Positions 28,287 to 37,778 of a stretch of 64,000 nucleotides of DNA are shown here, in pieces (the stretch's first letter is position 1; every line of letters starts with the position of its first letter). Source of the stretch: Paraburkholderia saeva (lineage in GTDB: Bacteria > Pseudomonadota > Gammaproteobacteria > Burkholderiales > Burkholderiaceae); NCBI RefSeq assembly GCF_907164555.1, contig NZ_CAJQZC010000002.1, positions 620,001 through 684,000 on the forward strand, given 5' to 3'. A program made the translations under genes and the position numbers. The notes under the pieces were generated by a model that was not told where the DNA came from, searched no databases, and was given only the letters and a program-made list of their open reading frames with translations.

Positions 28287-29240
28287 ATGGCATTGCCCGC
28301 CGTCCTGCAGAATCTTGCGTTGCCCCTCGTCGCCTCGCCGATGTTCATCGTCAGCTATCCCGAACTCGTGCTTGCGCAATGCAAGGCCGGTATCGTCGGT
28401 TCGTTTCCCGCGCTGAACGCACGCCCCGCCGAACTGCTCGACGAGTGGCTGACGCAGATCCAGGCTTCGCTCGCTGAACACAAGGCCGCGAATCCGGACG
28501 CGATGATTGGACCGATCGCGGTCAACCAGATCGTGCATCAGTCGAATACGCGTCTCGAGCACGACGTGCGCGTGTGTGTCGAACACAAGATCCCGATTTT
28601 CATCACCAGCCTGCGCGCACCTTCGCGGGAAATCGTCGACGCGGTGCATAGCTACGGCGGCATTGTGCTGCACGACGTCATCAACCTGCGGCATGCGGCG
28701 AAAGCACTTGAAGCGGGCGTGGATGGTCTGATCCTTGTCGCAGCCGGCGCCGGTGGTCATGCGGGTACGACGTCGCCGTTCGCGCTGACGGGCGAAGTGC
28801 GAAAGATGTTCGACGGTCCGATCGTGCTGTCGGGCGCAATCGCCAACGGCGGGTCAATTCTCGCCGCCCAGGCGATGGGTGCCGATCTCGCCTACATGGG
28901 TACACGCTTCATCGCGACGCGGGAAGCGCACGCGGTCGATAGCTACAAGCATGCGATCGTCAATTCCAGCGCATCGGACATCATCTACACGAACCTCTTC
29001 ACGGGCGTGCATGGCAACTACATCCGCGAAAGCATCGTGAACGCCGGGCTGGATCCCGACGCACTGCCGGAATCGGACAAGACCAGGATGAACTTCGGCA
29101 GCGACAAGGCCAAGGCGTGGAAAGACATCTGGGGCGCGGGCCAGGGCGTCGGCCTGATGGACGACGTACCTTCGGTGGGGGAACTCGTCGCGCGTCTGAA
29201 GCAGGAATACGAAGCGGCAAAGTCGCGGCTGCATATCTAG
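28287..29240 (+). CDS. Nitronate monooxygenase
   Basis: A 317-residue FMN enzyme of the 2-nitropropane dioxygenase family, which oxidises alkyl nitronates such as propionate-3-nitronate. The barrel contains the conserved GAGGHAGTTSPF (catalytic His and phosphate loop) and LSGAIANGGSILAAQAMGA, then GTRFIATREA, typical of class II NMOs. CAAGGAG precedes the ATG at 28287. A TATAAT promoter with a palindromic operator lies about 150 bp upstream. Closely related sequences are sometimes annotated as enoyl-ACP reductase II; that is less likely here. Confidence 0.92.
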   Translation: MALPAVLQNLALPLVASPMFIVSYPELVLAQCKAGIVGSFPALNARPAELLDEWLTQIQASLAEHKAANPDAMIGPIAVNQIVHQSNTRLEHDVRVCVEHKIPIFITSLRAPSREIVDAVHSYGGIVLHDVINLRHAAKALEAGVDGLILVAAGAGGHAGTTSPFALTGEVRKMFDGPIVLSGAIANGGSILAAQAMGADLAYMGTRFIATREAHAVDSYKHAIVNSSASDIIYTNLFTGVHGNYIRESIVNAGLDPDALPESDKTRMNFGSDKAKAWKDIWGAGQGVGLMDDVPSVGELVARLKQEYEAAKSRLHI

Positions 29241-29246
29241 TCTCCG

Positions 29247-29266
29247 GCGCAGCGCGTCCTGCGCCG
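29247..29266. terminator. GC hairpin between convergent genes
   Basis: GGCGCAG and CTGCGCC pair around CGCGTC just after the nitronate monooxygenase stop. There is no T-run, so termination is uncertain. Confidence 0.35.
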
Positions 29267-29304
29267 CCCGGTCTGCCCGGTCTGCCCGCGCTGGCCGGGC
29301 GCGG

Positions 29305-30243
29305 TCAGCGCACGGCGGCGGCCTTGATCTGGTCGAGCGTCGGCCAGAGCGCTTCGCTCGCGAAGCGTTCGGCGAGAAAGTCGACGAACGAGCGCACCTT
29401 CGCCGACAGATGCCGCCGGCTCGCGTACACGACGTGTATCGGCAGTTCGCGCGGCGGAAGCTCGTCGACGAGAAGCGGTACGAGCCGGCCGGCGGTGAGA
29501 TCGTCGCCGATCACTTCGGTGCCGAGCATCGCGATGCCGGCACCTTGCAGCACGACCACGCGCTGCGCTTCAAGATGGTTCACGATCATGTTACCGGCGA
29601 GCCGCAGCCGTGCGCCCGCCGCATCGACACCCTGCGCGAGTTCCTGCGCCGACACGCCGGTGTACTGGATGAAGTTGTGCTTCTCAAGATCGGCCAGCGT
29701 CTTCGGCGTGCCGTAGCGGCGCAGATAATCCGGCGAGGCGCACAACACGATGTGCGCCATCGCGATCTGCCGTGCAATCAGCGAAGACGATTTCAATCCC
29801 GTCGGCGATGCCCGGATCGCCACATCGAACCCTTCGTCGATCAGTTCGACGACGCGATCCGACAACGTGATGTCGACCGTGACCTGCGGGAACTGTGCCG
29901 CGTAGTCGGTAAGCGCGCTCATCACATGACCCAGCCCGAACGCCGTCAGCGACGAAACCCGAAGCTTGCCTTGCGGCACCACGCTCGCCGCGCCCACGGT
30001 CTGCCCGGCTTCATCGAGTTCGGTCAGCACCTGCGAGAGCCGCTCGTAGTATTCGCGCCCAGCCTCGGTCGGAGCGACACGGCGCGTCGTGCGGTTGAGC
30101 AGGCGCGCACCGAGCTGCTGTTCGAGGTGCATCACATGCTTGCTCGCCATCGCCGCCGAAATGTCCATCCGCTCCGCCGCGGCAACGAAGCTGCCCGCTT
30201 CGACGACGTGACGAAACACTTTCATGCTGACGAGGGTGTCCAT
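29305..30243 (-). CDS. LysR-family transcriptional regulator
   Basis: A 312-residue LysR-type regulator with the N-terminal HTH (MKVFRHVVEAGSFVAAAERM...LLNRTTRRV) and a C-terminal two-lobe effector domain. The subgroup with the long effector domain starting LRVSSLTAFGLGHV is common for quinone- or aromatic-responsive regulators in Burkholderia. The start at 30243 (MDTLVS) fixes the HTH at the usual distance. The target is not evident; it faces nitronate monooxygenase tail to tail. Confidence 0.92.
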   Translation of the reverse strand: MDTLVSMKVFRHVVEAGSFVAAAERMDISAAMASKHVMHLEQQLGARLLNRTTRRVAPTEAGREYYERLSQVLTELDEAGQTVGAASVVPQGKLRVSSLTAFGLGHVMSALTDYAAQFPQVTVDITLSDRVVELIDEGFDVAIRASPTGLKSSSLIARQIAMAHIVLCASPDYLRRYGTPKTLADLEKHNFIQYTGVSAQELAQGVDAAGARLRLAGNMIVNHLEAQRVVVLQGAGIAMLGTEVIGDDLTAGRLVPLLVDELPPRELPIHVVYASRRHLSAKVRSFVDFLAERFASEALWPTLDQIKAAAVR

Positions 30244-30337
30244 GGCTAATCGCTCACAACAGGAATGAATCGGGGCTGTCGGAGGGACTTTATCAAGGAT
30301 CAGTGGGGAAAGCGCGAAAGGACCAAGGCACCGTGCA

Positions 30338-30371
30338 AACAAAAAGCCTCACGTCCGGTAGAACGTGAGGC
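30338..30371 (-). terminator. Terminator of the porin gene
   Basis: Read on the minus strand, GCCTCACGT and ACGTGAGGC make a nine-pair stem followed by TTTTTG. It lies 87 bp beyond the porin stop. Confidence 0.8.
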
Positions 30372-30457
30372 GCCTGGTCTTCTCGCGATGTCGCTTCCTG
30401 CCGGCCCGCGTCGTGCTGCGAACGGGGCCGGTGATCCTCTGCCAAACGTCGTGATAT

Positions 30458-31546
30458 TTAGAACTTCGCGCGGATGCCGACGCCGAACGTATCGCCCGAC
30501 GACTGATCGCTGATCTTGTCGTACATGTAGGCAGCATAGACGTCCGTACGCTTCGACAGCGGATAGTCGTAGCCGAGCGCCGCGGTCTGACGCGTCTGGT
30601 TGAGGCCGCCACCGTCACGCGAATAGGCGTACGAAGCCATGACCGTGCCCGGACCCGCCGGCACGCTCACGCCGCCCTGTCCCGTATTGACGTGCCAGCT
30701 GCCAAACGCGCCCTGGTCGTTCTTCGTGTACATGTACTGGCCGAAGAACTTCACGTACTTCAGGTCGTACGACAAACCGATCTGGCCCACACCCTGGCTC
30801 TTCAGGTCGAGCACACCCGAGGCACCCGGATTCGACAGGTCGCCCGGGGCGTTGTTGAAGTTGACGTACTGGTACACCGCGGTCGCCGCGAACGGGCCGT
30901 GGAAGTACAGCACCTGGCCGCTCCACTTCTTCGCGCCGTTCTGGGTCGTGTTGCCCAGTGCGTACATCGCGGTCGCCGACAGCCCGTTGAAGTTCGGCGA
31001 CTGATACTGCACGGCATTGTTCCAGCCCGAATCGCCGGTCACACCCTGATCGGTGTTGTACGTCGGGAACGTGCCGAGGCCGAGGTAGACATGGGCCACC
31101 ATCGGCGAGAACACATACGAGTCGATGAACGGGTTGAACAGGATCGTCGACACGAAGAGCGGCGTCGTCAGACGGCCGGCGGTCAACGTACCCCACGGCG
31201 CTTCGATGCCCACGTACGCATTACGCGAGAACATCGTATCGCCGGTGAAGCGGCCGTACTGACCGTTCTGCGCAAGGAAGAAGCCTTCCAGGGTGAAGAT
31301 CGCCTTGTAGCCGTTACCAAGGTCCTCCGCGCCCTTCATGCCCCAGTACGAAGTCGACATCCCGCCGCCCGACACCACCCACGAGCGTTCGTTGCCTGGG
31401 AATTTCTGCGAGCCGACCCACTCGTCGACCTGTCCGTAGAGCTGAACGCTCGACTGCGCGAACGCGGTCGATGCGCCTGCCAGCAAGCCGGCGATCACTG
31501 TTGCCTTGAGCGTGGTCTTCAGCGTGCGGCTGACGTTTGTTTTCAT
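30458..31546 (-). CDS. OmpC-type Gram-negative porin
   Basis: A 362-residue outer-membrane porin. The signal peptide (MKTNVSRTLKTTLKATVIAG, cleavage AFA) is followed by QSSVQLYGQVDEWVG, the first strand of burkholderial porins, and the chain ends in a strand with C-terminal Phe (GIRAKF), as needed for BAM recognition. It probably forms a trimeric 16-stranded barrel for small solutes. The start at 31546 follows a CAGGAGAACC ribosome-binding site. A terminator lies downstream. Confidence 0.95.
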   Translation of the reverse strand: MKTNVSRTLKTTLKATVIAGLLAGASTAFAQSSVQLYGQVDEWVGSQKFPGNERSWVVSGGGMSTSYWGMKGAEDLGNGYKAIFTLEGFFLAQNGQYGRFTGDTMFSRNAYVGIEAPWGTLTAGRLTTPLFVSTILFNPFIDSYVFSPMVAHVYLGLGTFPTYNTDQGVTGDSGWNNAVQYQSPNFNGLSATAMYALGNTTQNGAKKWSGQVLYFHGPFAATAVYQYVNFNNAPGDLSNPGASGVLDLKSQGVGQIGLSYDLKYVKFFGQYMYTKNDQGAFGSWHVNTGQGGVSVPAGPGTVMASYAYSRDGGGLNQTRQTAALGYDYPLSKRTDVYAAYMYDKISDQSSGDTFGVGIRAKF

Positions 31547-32264
31547 GGGTTCTCCTGTCTTTGTCAAAAGTAAGCGTGGCTGGCGCGTCGGGTTCACTCG
31601 CGCAAACGGTTGTTCTTGTCCGTCAGGTCGTCGAGCTGATCTGGGTCGGTGGGCGGAGACCATCTTTGCGGACCATTTTTATGAAAAAAAATATGTCTGG
31701 TTATTGCCGGTATATGAGCCTGCTTAGTTTCTTCGAATAACGGCCTGTTAAAGCACGGTCGTACCCGAAAGCAAATGCAGTGCGGCATGCCATCCCCTTC
31801 CCCGCAACCACGGCCGCCATTGCCTTGTGGGCGGACGTCGTGTGCAAACGGCGCGCGCATGATGCATTGCGCAACCGGCTTTTTTCCGAAGGCCGAATCG
31901 TGCACTGAAGATTGGGTTTTTCAAAAAAGTGTGGCGCGCACGCGTCATATCGGCGACCGCGAAGGGACCTCGCCAGCAGCGCGCGATGGCCCGGGACAAA
32001 CGAAGGCTGATTAGCGGTGCTGGAAAAGGGGGCGGGAGGCGCAGATGCGGGTTGACTTCAATGCTCGGGAGACCGAAATCCCCCGGGATCGAGGATCAAA
32101 CCCGCGGAATCTGTTCAGGCAGCCGTAAGGAAAAAACGAGACTCGCGCAGACCACGCCTGAGTCGCGCCGGTTTTGCGCACCGCAGACACAGACTCGACG
32201 ACAGGCGACGTGCGACCGGCGTCGCCCGAAACTCACTCACGAGGGATACGACAGGCGGCAACGA
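31547..32264. other. 718-bp intergenic region upstream of the porin gene
   Basis: No gene is supported. The AT-rich stretch at about 31675-31740 is the most likely promoter area for the porin on the minus strand. A long plus-strand open frame crosses 31929-32906, but it is arginine-rich, lies antisense to the secreted-protein gene and has no family signature. The imperfect hairpin CTCGGGAGACC...CCCGGGATCGAG near 32064-32094 is the only structure noted. Confidence 0.45.
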
Positions 32265-32783
32265 TCAGTTGCGATAAGGCGACGGCGTGGGCGGCCGGGG
32301 AACGTCATCCGGCGGATGGGGGATGGAGCGCACGGCGCCGCGCTCTTCGTTATAGCGGGCAACATCCGCACGGATCGATCCGGTGCGCACGACGGGCGCG
32401 TTGGCGGGAGGACGCGGCACCGGGCGACCTTCGGTGCTGACCGGCGTAATCGCGCCGGCGTAGCGCACCGGTTCGCCATCGGCACGGAACGGACGGTCCT
32501 GCGCGGTGAGGCGCGGCGAGCCGTCATACGCCAGCGCCGGCCGGCGGGCCGTGCCGAGATTGCGATCGCCCTGGCTCACACGTGTACCGGGTTGCAGGCC
32601 ATACCAATGACCGCCGCCCGCCGCATTCTGCTGCACGGGCCGGAAGAACCCGCCACCGTGAGCAGGACCGCGAGAGGCATCGCCATGGGGCGCAGGCGAA
32701 GGTTTTGCGAAGGCGAACGCAGCCATGAGCGCAAACAGTGCGCCCAGCAGCCAGTGCAACCCCTTCGAATACCCTGCGTTCAC
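32265..32783 (-). CDS. Hypothetical secreted protein, Pro/Gly/Arg-rich
   Basis: A 172-residue product I do not recognise. The N-terminus (HWLLGALFALMAAFAFA) is a clear signal peptide cleaved near AFA, and the rest is rich in Gly, Pro and Arg with no cysteine and little predicted fold, ending PRPPTPSPYRN. The start is a GTG at 32783 with AAGG upstream. It is probably a periplasmic or surface-associated small protein. No partner gene is evident. Confidence 0.6.
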   Translation of the reverse strand: MNAGYSKGLHWLLGALFALMAAFAFAKPSPAPHGDASRGPAHGGGFFRPVQQNAAGGGHWYGLQPGTRVSQGDRNLGTARRPALAYDGSPRLTAQDRPFRADGEPVRYAGAITPVSTEGRPVPRPPANAPVVRTGSIRADVARYNEERGAVRSIPHPPDDVPRPPTPSPYRN

Positions 32784-33315
32784 GATCCTTCACCTGCTCG
32801 ACGACCCGCCCCAGGTTCACCGTTCGAGCATGGGCGGAACCTGATCTGGGAGTCGGGCGAGCCGGCGACGCAACGCCGGGCCCGACGACTTCCCAATGGC
32901 CTGTGAGCAGTAATTTATGGGCGGCCATCCGACGTGTCGAGCCAAAAAATGTTATGCCACCTGAAGGGTTGTAACACCATGTTACGGCAGGGTTTTTCGT
33001 GAAAAAGCGCATGCAGCAAGGCTCTCCGGGCAGTGAAGTACCGGCGTCCGGCGCGCCTGATCCGACACCCCAAAACGCGCCAGTAAATACGACCGAATGC
33101 ATTGCGCCAGGCGAAATCGCGCCGCTAACCTGCAGGCGTCGCGTGCTCGCAACATGCACAATACGCATTAATCGATTCTTCAAATGAATTTGCATATTCA
33201 ATCGAAAACGCTGGACAATAGGCGTTTTCATTGATTGCCTTGCGCGACCGGTGCCATATTCGCGCGCCAGCGTTTTTCGCGTCACACTGCATCCATTGCT
33301 TCGAGATTCCCCGAG
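32784..33315. other. 532-bp intergenic region between divergent genes
   Basis: No supported gene. Two short palindromes stand out: GTAAC-accat-GTTAC (32971-32985) and TGAAT-ttgcat-ATTCA (33185-33200), the second inside an AT-rich block that may hold the transporter promoter. Either could be an operator; neither is assigned. Confidence 0.4.
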
Positions 33316-34341
33316 ATGGCCCGCCCTAAACTACTTCCCGACAATTTCACGCTATGCCTCGTCGGCACTGTCATTCTGGCGAGCCTGCTGCCCGTTCACG
33401 GCCAGACGGCCGTCGCGTTCAACTGGCTGACGAATATTGCCGTCGGACTGCTGTTTTTCCTGCACGGCGCGAAACTGTCGCGTGAAGCGATCATTGCGGG
33501 CGCCACGCACTGGCGGCTGCATCTGGTGGTACTGCTAAGCACGTTCGCGCTCTTTCCGCTGCTCGGCCTCGCGCTCAAACCGCTTCTTTCTCCGCTCGTC
33601 ACGCCGGCGCTCTATGCGGGCATTCTCTTCCTCTGCACGCTGCCATCGACGGTCCAGTCGTCCATCGCGTTCACCTCGATTGCGAAGGGCAACGTACCGG
33701 CCGCCGTGTGCAGCGCGTCGGCATCGAGCCTGCTTGGGATCTTCATCACGCCCGCGCTCGTCAGCGTGGTCATCACGAACCAGGCTGCCGGCGGCACTTC
33801 TGCGTGGCACACGGTGTGGAGCATCGTGCTGCAACTGCTCGTGCCGTTCGTGGCCGGGCAGTTGTTGCGCCCGGTGATTGGCCGCTGGATCGAGCGCAAC
33901 CGCGGCGTGCTGAAGTTTGTCGACCAGGGCTCGATCCTGCTCGTGGTGTATGCCGCCTTCAGCGAGGCCGTGAACGAAGGCCTCTGGCATAACATTCCGC
34001 TCACCGCGCTGGCGGGCCTCTTCGTGGTGTGCGGGGTGCTGCTCGCCATCGCGCTCGCACTCACGATGTTCGTCAGCAAACGGCTTGGCTTTAGCCGCGC
34101 GGATCAGATCACGATCATCTTCTGCGGTTCGAAGAAAAGCCTGGCCGCCGGCGTGCCGATGGCCAAGGTGATTTTTGCTTCGCATGCGGTCGGTGCGGTG
34201 GTCTTGCCGTTGATGCTGTTCCATCAGATCCAGCTGATGGTGTGTGCCGCGCTCGCGCAGCGCTGGGGCGCCCGCGATATCAACCCCGAGAAGCGCGCCG
34301 CTGGCAAGGAAGCCGCGCCAGCCGCGGTTGCACGGCGTTGA
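33316..34341 (+). CDS. BASS-family bile acid:sodium symporter-like transporter (YfeH type)
   Basis: A 341-residue inner-membrane protein with about ten hydrophobic segments and the BASS repeats: the first inverted repeat has LFFLHGAKLSREA, and the second has TIIFCGSKKSLAAGVPMA with the discontinuous helix that binds sodium. This branch (YfeH) transports unknown organic anions, not bile acids. The start at 33316 (MARPKLLPDN) is chosen from the family N-terminus; the longer frame to 33235 is unlike it. A terminator follows. Confidence 0.88.
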   Translation: MARPKLLPDNFTLCLVGTVILASLLPVHGQTAVAFNWLTNIAVGLLFFLHGAKLSREAIIAGATHWRLHLVVLLSTFALFPLLGLALKPLLSPLVTPALYAGILFLCTLPSTVQSSIAFTSIAKGNVPAAVCSASASSLLGIFITPALVSVVITNQAAGGTSAWHTVWSIVLQLLVPFVAGQLLRPVIGRWIERNRGVLKFVDQGSILLVVYAAFSEAVNEGLWHNIPLTALAGLFVVCGVLLAIALALTMFVSKRLGFSRADQITIIFCGSKKSLAAGVPMAKVIFASHAVGAVVLPLMLFHQIQLMVCAALAQRWGARDINPEKRAAGKEAAPAAVARR

Positions 34342-34430
34342 GCGGACGGATGCGTCGAACAGATAAACCATGAGATCTCCTGAGCGAGAGTGCGACGAGG
34401 CGAACCGCTCGTCGTGAATCGTGAAACCGG

Positions 34431-34454
34431 AAAGCCGCCCTGTGCGGCTTTTTG
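34431..34454 (+). terminator. Terminator of the BASS transporter gene
   Basis: AAAGCCGC-cctgt-GCGGCTTT followed by TT and a T-rich stretch. A second hairpin (CGACGAG...CTCGTCG, 34393-34414) lies just before it. Confidence 0.8.
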
Positions 34455-34632
34455 TTATTTCACGCGACGCCGCATCGGCCGTCACCTCGGCCAGATGGCA
34501 TAGCCTGCAACGCCATCAGGCCAGCTGGCCGCTCCGCGCACCATCGCGGTGCGCCGCTTCACCAAAGATTCACTTAACTGCTACGGAAAATGGCCGTTAA
34601 GTCGACAGTCCCATCGTTTCGGCAACCCGCCC

Positions 34633-36480
34633 ATGTCTGCTCGCGTGCCCCTCGGCCAGCCCTCGTCGGGCATCGAAGATCTGATTGCCCGTCGTGAACT
34701 GTCCGCGGTGTTCCAGCCCATCATCGATTTCGACGAGGGGACGATCCTCGGCTATGAAGGTCTGATCCGCGGTCCGTCCGGCTCACGGCTGGAGGCGCCG
34801 CACGCGCTCTTTGCGCAGGCCGGCGCCGAAGGCTGCGCGATCGCGCTCGAACGCGAAGCTGCGCGCACCTGCATCGAGGCGTTCGCGCGCCTCGAATGCG
34901 AAGGCAAGCTGTTCCTGAACTTCAGCGCCGGCGCCATCCGCGCGCTCGCCGAAGCGAGCGAAAGCACGCTATCGCTTTTGCGTCAGTCGGGCGTCGCGGC
35001 GAACCGCATCGTGATCGAACTGACCGAGCAAAGCGCGATTCCCGACATCGGCAGCTTCCTGCCGATCATCCGGACGCTGCGCGCGTCCGGCGCGCAGTTC
35101 GCGCTCGACGACTACGGCACGGCGAACGCGAGCATGAACCTGTGGGTGCGCCTGCAGCCCAACGTCGTGAAGATCGACCGCTTCTTCATTCACGACATCG
35201 CGAGCGATCCGCTCAAGTTCGAGGCGGTCAAGGCGATGCAGCATTTCGCGAACGCGAGCGGCGCGCGGCTTGTCGCGGAAGGCATCGAGAACGAAGCGGA
35301 CCTGATCGTCGTGCGCGACATGGGGATCGGATGCGGGCAGGGCTACTTCTTCGGACGGCCTCATGCGCAACCGTCACGCGTCGTCAGCGACGACGCCCGC
35401 GAGGCGATCCGCGCGCATCACATCGCCGTGTTCCCCGAGACGACGCGCACAGTCGGCGCGTCGCCTTCGGGCGGCATGGCGTCCGACAGAATGCTCGTGC
35501 ACGCGCCCGCGCTGCCGCGCGAGGCGACGAACAACGACGTGCTCGGCCTCTTCAACCGTCTGCCGGACCTGCACGCGGTTGCCGTCGTTGAAAACGACGA
35601 GCCCGTCGCGCTCATCAACCGTCGCGCGTTCATGGACCGCTATGCGCTGCCGTATCACCGCGAGCTGTTCGGCAAGCGGCCGTGTCTGCAGTTCGCGAAC
35701 GCGTCGCCGGTCGTCATCGAAAAATCGATGACGGTCGAGCAGATGGCCAAACTCCTCGCGAGCGACGACCAGCGCTATCTCGCCGATGGGTTCGTTATCA
35801 CCGACAACGGCAAATACGCCGGACTCGGCACGGGCGAAAAGCTCGTGCGGGCGGTGACGGAAGTGCGGATCGAAGCGGCACGCTATGCGAATCCGCTGAC
35901 CTTCCTGCCGGGCAACATTCCGATCAGCTCGCATATCGCGCGGCTCGTCAGCAACGAAGCGGCGTTCTACGCGTGCTACGTCGATCTGAACCACTTCAAG
36001 CCGTTTAACGACGAGTACGGCTACTGGCAGGGCGACGAGGTGCTGAAATTCGCCGCGGCGGTGCTCGCCGACGTGTGTGACCCGACGCGCGACTTCCTTG
36101 GGCATGTCGGCGGCGACGATTTCCTGATCCTGTTCCAGAGCGACGACTGGCACGCACGCGCGTTGCGCGCAATCCAGGCGTTCAACGAAGGCGCGCAGCG
36201 TTTCTACGCGCCGGCCGACCGGCTGGCGGGCGGCATCCACGGCGAAGACCGGCGCGGCAACCCGACGTTCTTCGGCTTCGTGACGATGGCGATCGGCGGC
36301 GTGCGCGTGAAACCGGACACCGACGCAGCGCTTTATACGAGCGAGGAGATCGCCTCGGTGGCGGCGCTGGCGAAGCGTCGCGCGAAACAGGAACCGTCGG
36401 GATTCGTGCTGATCGACAGCGACGAGAGCGAAGCGCTGATACGCGGGCGCGTCGATTCGCCAGGTTTCATCGGCGGCTGA
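34633..36480 (+). CDS. EAL-CBS-GGDEF protein (cyclic-di-GMP phosphodiesterase with degenerate GGDDF)
   Basis: A 615-residue soluble protein. The N-terminal EAL domain (about 17-255) keeps the catalytic set: GYEGLIRG, the Asn in LNFSAG, ELTEQ, ALDDYG, VVKIDRF, EGIENE and QGYFFGRP, so it should hydrolyse c-di-GMP. Two CBS-like motifs (about 285-420) could sense adenine nucleotides. The C-terminal GGDEF domain reads GGDDF at 493-497, a conservative but unusual signature. No membrane segment is present. The start at 34633 (MSARVPLG) is preferred over 34549. The net output is most likely phosphodiesterase, allosterically controlled. Confidence 0.9.
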   Translation: MSARVPLGQPSSGIEDLIARRELSAVFQPIIDFDEGTILGYEGLIRGPSGSRLEAPHALFAQAGAEGCAIALEREAARTCIEAFARLECEGKLFLNFSAGAIRALAEASESTLSLLRQSGVAANRIVIELTEQSAIPDIGSFLPIIRTLRASGAQFALDDYGTANASMNLWVRLQPNVVKIDRFFIHDIASDPLKFEAVKAMQHFANASGARLVAEGIENEADLIVVRDMGIGCGQGYFFGRPHAQPSRVVSDDAREAIRAHHIAVFPETTRTVGASPSGGMASDRMLVHAPALPREATNNDVLGLFNRLPDLHAVAVVENDEPVALINRRAFMDRYALPYHRELFGKRPCLQFANASPVVIEKSMTVEQMAKLLASDDQRYLADGFVITDNGKYAGLGTGEKLVRAVTEVRIEAARYANPLTFLPGNIPISSHIARLVSNEAAFYACYVDLNHFKPFNDEYGYWQGDEVLKFAAAVLADVCDPTRDFLGHVGGDDFLILFQSDDWHARALRAIQAFNEGAQRFYAPADRLAGGIHGEDRRGNPTFFGFVTMAIGGVRVKPDTDAALYTSEEIASVAALAKRRAKQEPSGFVLIDSDESEALIRGRVDSPGFIGG

Positions 36481-36791
36481 ACGCCGGTAGCGGGCACGTC
36501 GCTTGATCCCCGTCGTTGCCAGCCCGGTGCAGACGGCGCACGCCTTCACATCACATCAGACTGACACGACAGGCAGGCATCGTGAGAACAGTCGCACCCA
36601 TCCGCAGCCATCAAAAGCACCCGACTTGACTTCGTTTAGTTTATTTTACTAAACACATAAAACCACGGCTATACCTATTGAATACAGCGTTCTGCACGGG
36701 TTAACGCCATACGGCGAGGGTTTTCGCGACCGGGTTTTACTATACAATCTCCGGACTCGAAACCAGCGGCCCTCCGGCCAGCCATACGTAC
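36481..36791. promoter_or_regulatory. Control region of the LacI-AGE-kinase operon
   Basis: Contains a 21-bp palindrome GTTTAGT-ttatttt-ACTAAAC (36634-36654), a likely LacI-type operator, directly after TTGACT (36626-36631). Possible -10 boxes are TATACC (36670-36675) and TATACA (36741-36746). The rest of this 311-bp gap shows no gene. Confidence 0.6.
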
Positions 36792-37778
36792 ATGGGGACA
36801 ACCATTCGTGACATCGCGCGCGCTGCCAGCGTGTCGATCGGCACCGTCTCACGCGCGCTGAAGAACCAGCCCGGTCTCTCCGACGCCACGCGTCTGCGTG
36901 TTGTCGAAGCTGCGCGACAGCTCGGCTACGACGCCGCGCAACTGCGCATGCGTATCCGCCGGCTCACGTTCCTGCTCCATCGCCAGCACAACAACTTCAC
37001 GGTGAGCCCGTTCTTTTCGCACGTGCTGCACGGCGTCGAGGATGCGTGCCGCGAACGCGGCATCGTGCCCTCGCTACTGACGGCCGGACCGACCGAAGAC
37101 GTGATCCAGCAGATGCGCGTCCATTCGCCGGATGCAGTCGCCATCGCTGGCTTCGTCGAACCAGAAACGCTCGCCACGCTCGTCAAGATGCAGCGGCCGC
37201 TCGTGCTGATCGATCTGTGGGCGCCCGGTCTGCGCTCGGTGAATCTCGACAACGCCGAAGGCGCGGCACTCGCGATGCGACATCTGTTCGCGCAGAACCG
37301 CAAGCGCATCGCGTTCATCGGCGGCTCGCTCGCGCACTTCAGCATCGCGCAGCGCGCGCTCGGCTACCGCCGCGCGTTCTTCGAGGCGGGGCTCCTGTTC
37401 GACCCGTCGCTCGAAGTCGCGATGGACGCCGGCCTCGATCCCGACACCGGCGCGGCGCAAGCCATGGAACGCCTGCTCGAGGCGCGAGGCCCGCGCGTCG
37501 ATGCCGTGTTCGCCTACAACGACGCCGCCGCGCTCGCCGCGATGCGCGTCTGCCAGGCGCGGGGCCTGCGCGTGCCGGAAGACATTGCCATCATCGGTTT
37601 CGACGATATTCCCGCTGCAGCGCATGCCACGCCGCCGCTGTCGACGATCGCCGTCGACAAGGAAGCGCTCGGCCGGCGCGGTGTCGAGTTGCTGCTCGAT
37701 GCTGCGCCAGCCGAAACGGAAGTCCGCCTGCCTGTTCAACTCATCGCCCGTGCCAGCACTTCGGTGAAAAAGCCATGA
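36792..37778 (+). CDS. LacI-family transcriptional regulator
   Basis: A 328-residue LacI repressor. The HTH (TIRDIARAASVSIGTVSRAL) and hinge are followed by a periplasmic-binding-like sensor domain with FIGGSLAHFSIAQRA and IIGFDDIPAA. The stop overlaps the next start (ATGA), so it is in one transcript with the isomerase and kinase and probably autoregulates through the palindrome at 36634. The inducer is probably mannose, fructose or a related sugar, inferred from the operon. Confidence 0.93.
   Translation: MGTTIRDIARAASVSIGTVSRALKNQPGLSDATRLRVVEAARQLGYDAAQLRMRIRRLTFLLHRQHNNFTVSPFFSHVLHGVEDACRERGIVPSLLTAGPTEDVIQQMRVHSPDAVAIAGFVEPETLATLVKMQRPLVLIDLWAPGLRSVNLDNAEGAALAMRHLFAQNRKRIAFIGGSLAHFSIAQRALGYRRAFFEAGLLFDPSLEVAMDAGLDPDTGAAQAMERLLEARGPRVDAVFAYNDAAALAAMRVCQARGLRVPEDIAIIGFDDIPAAAHATPPLSTIAVDKEALGRRGVELLLDAAPAETEVRLPVQLIARASTSVKKP

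Noticed and set aside
31929..32906. Plus-strand frame of 325 codons
   Set aside because: Antisense to the secreted-protein gene, arginine-rich, and no family match recognised.
36109..36123. Active diguanylate cyclase site GGDDF
   Set aside because: A GGDDF variant cannot be called active from sequence; the protein is described as a phosphodiesterase with a degenerate cyclase domain.
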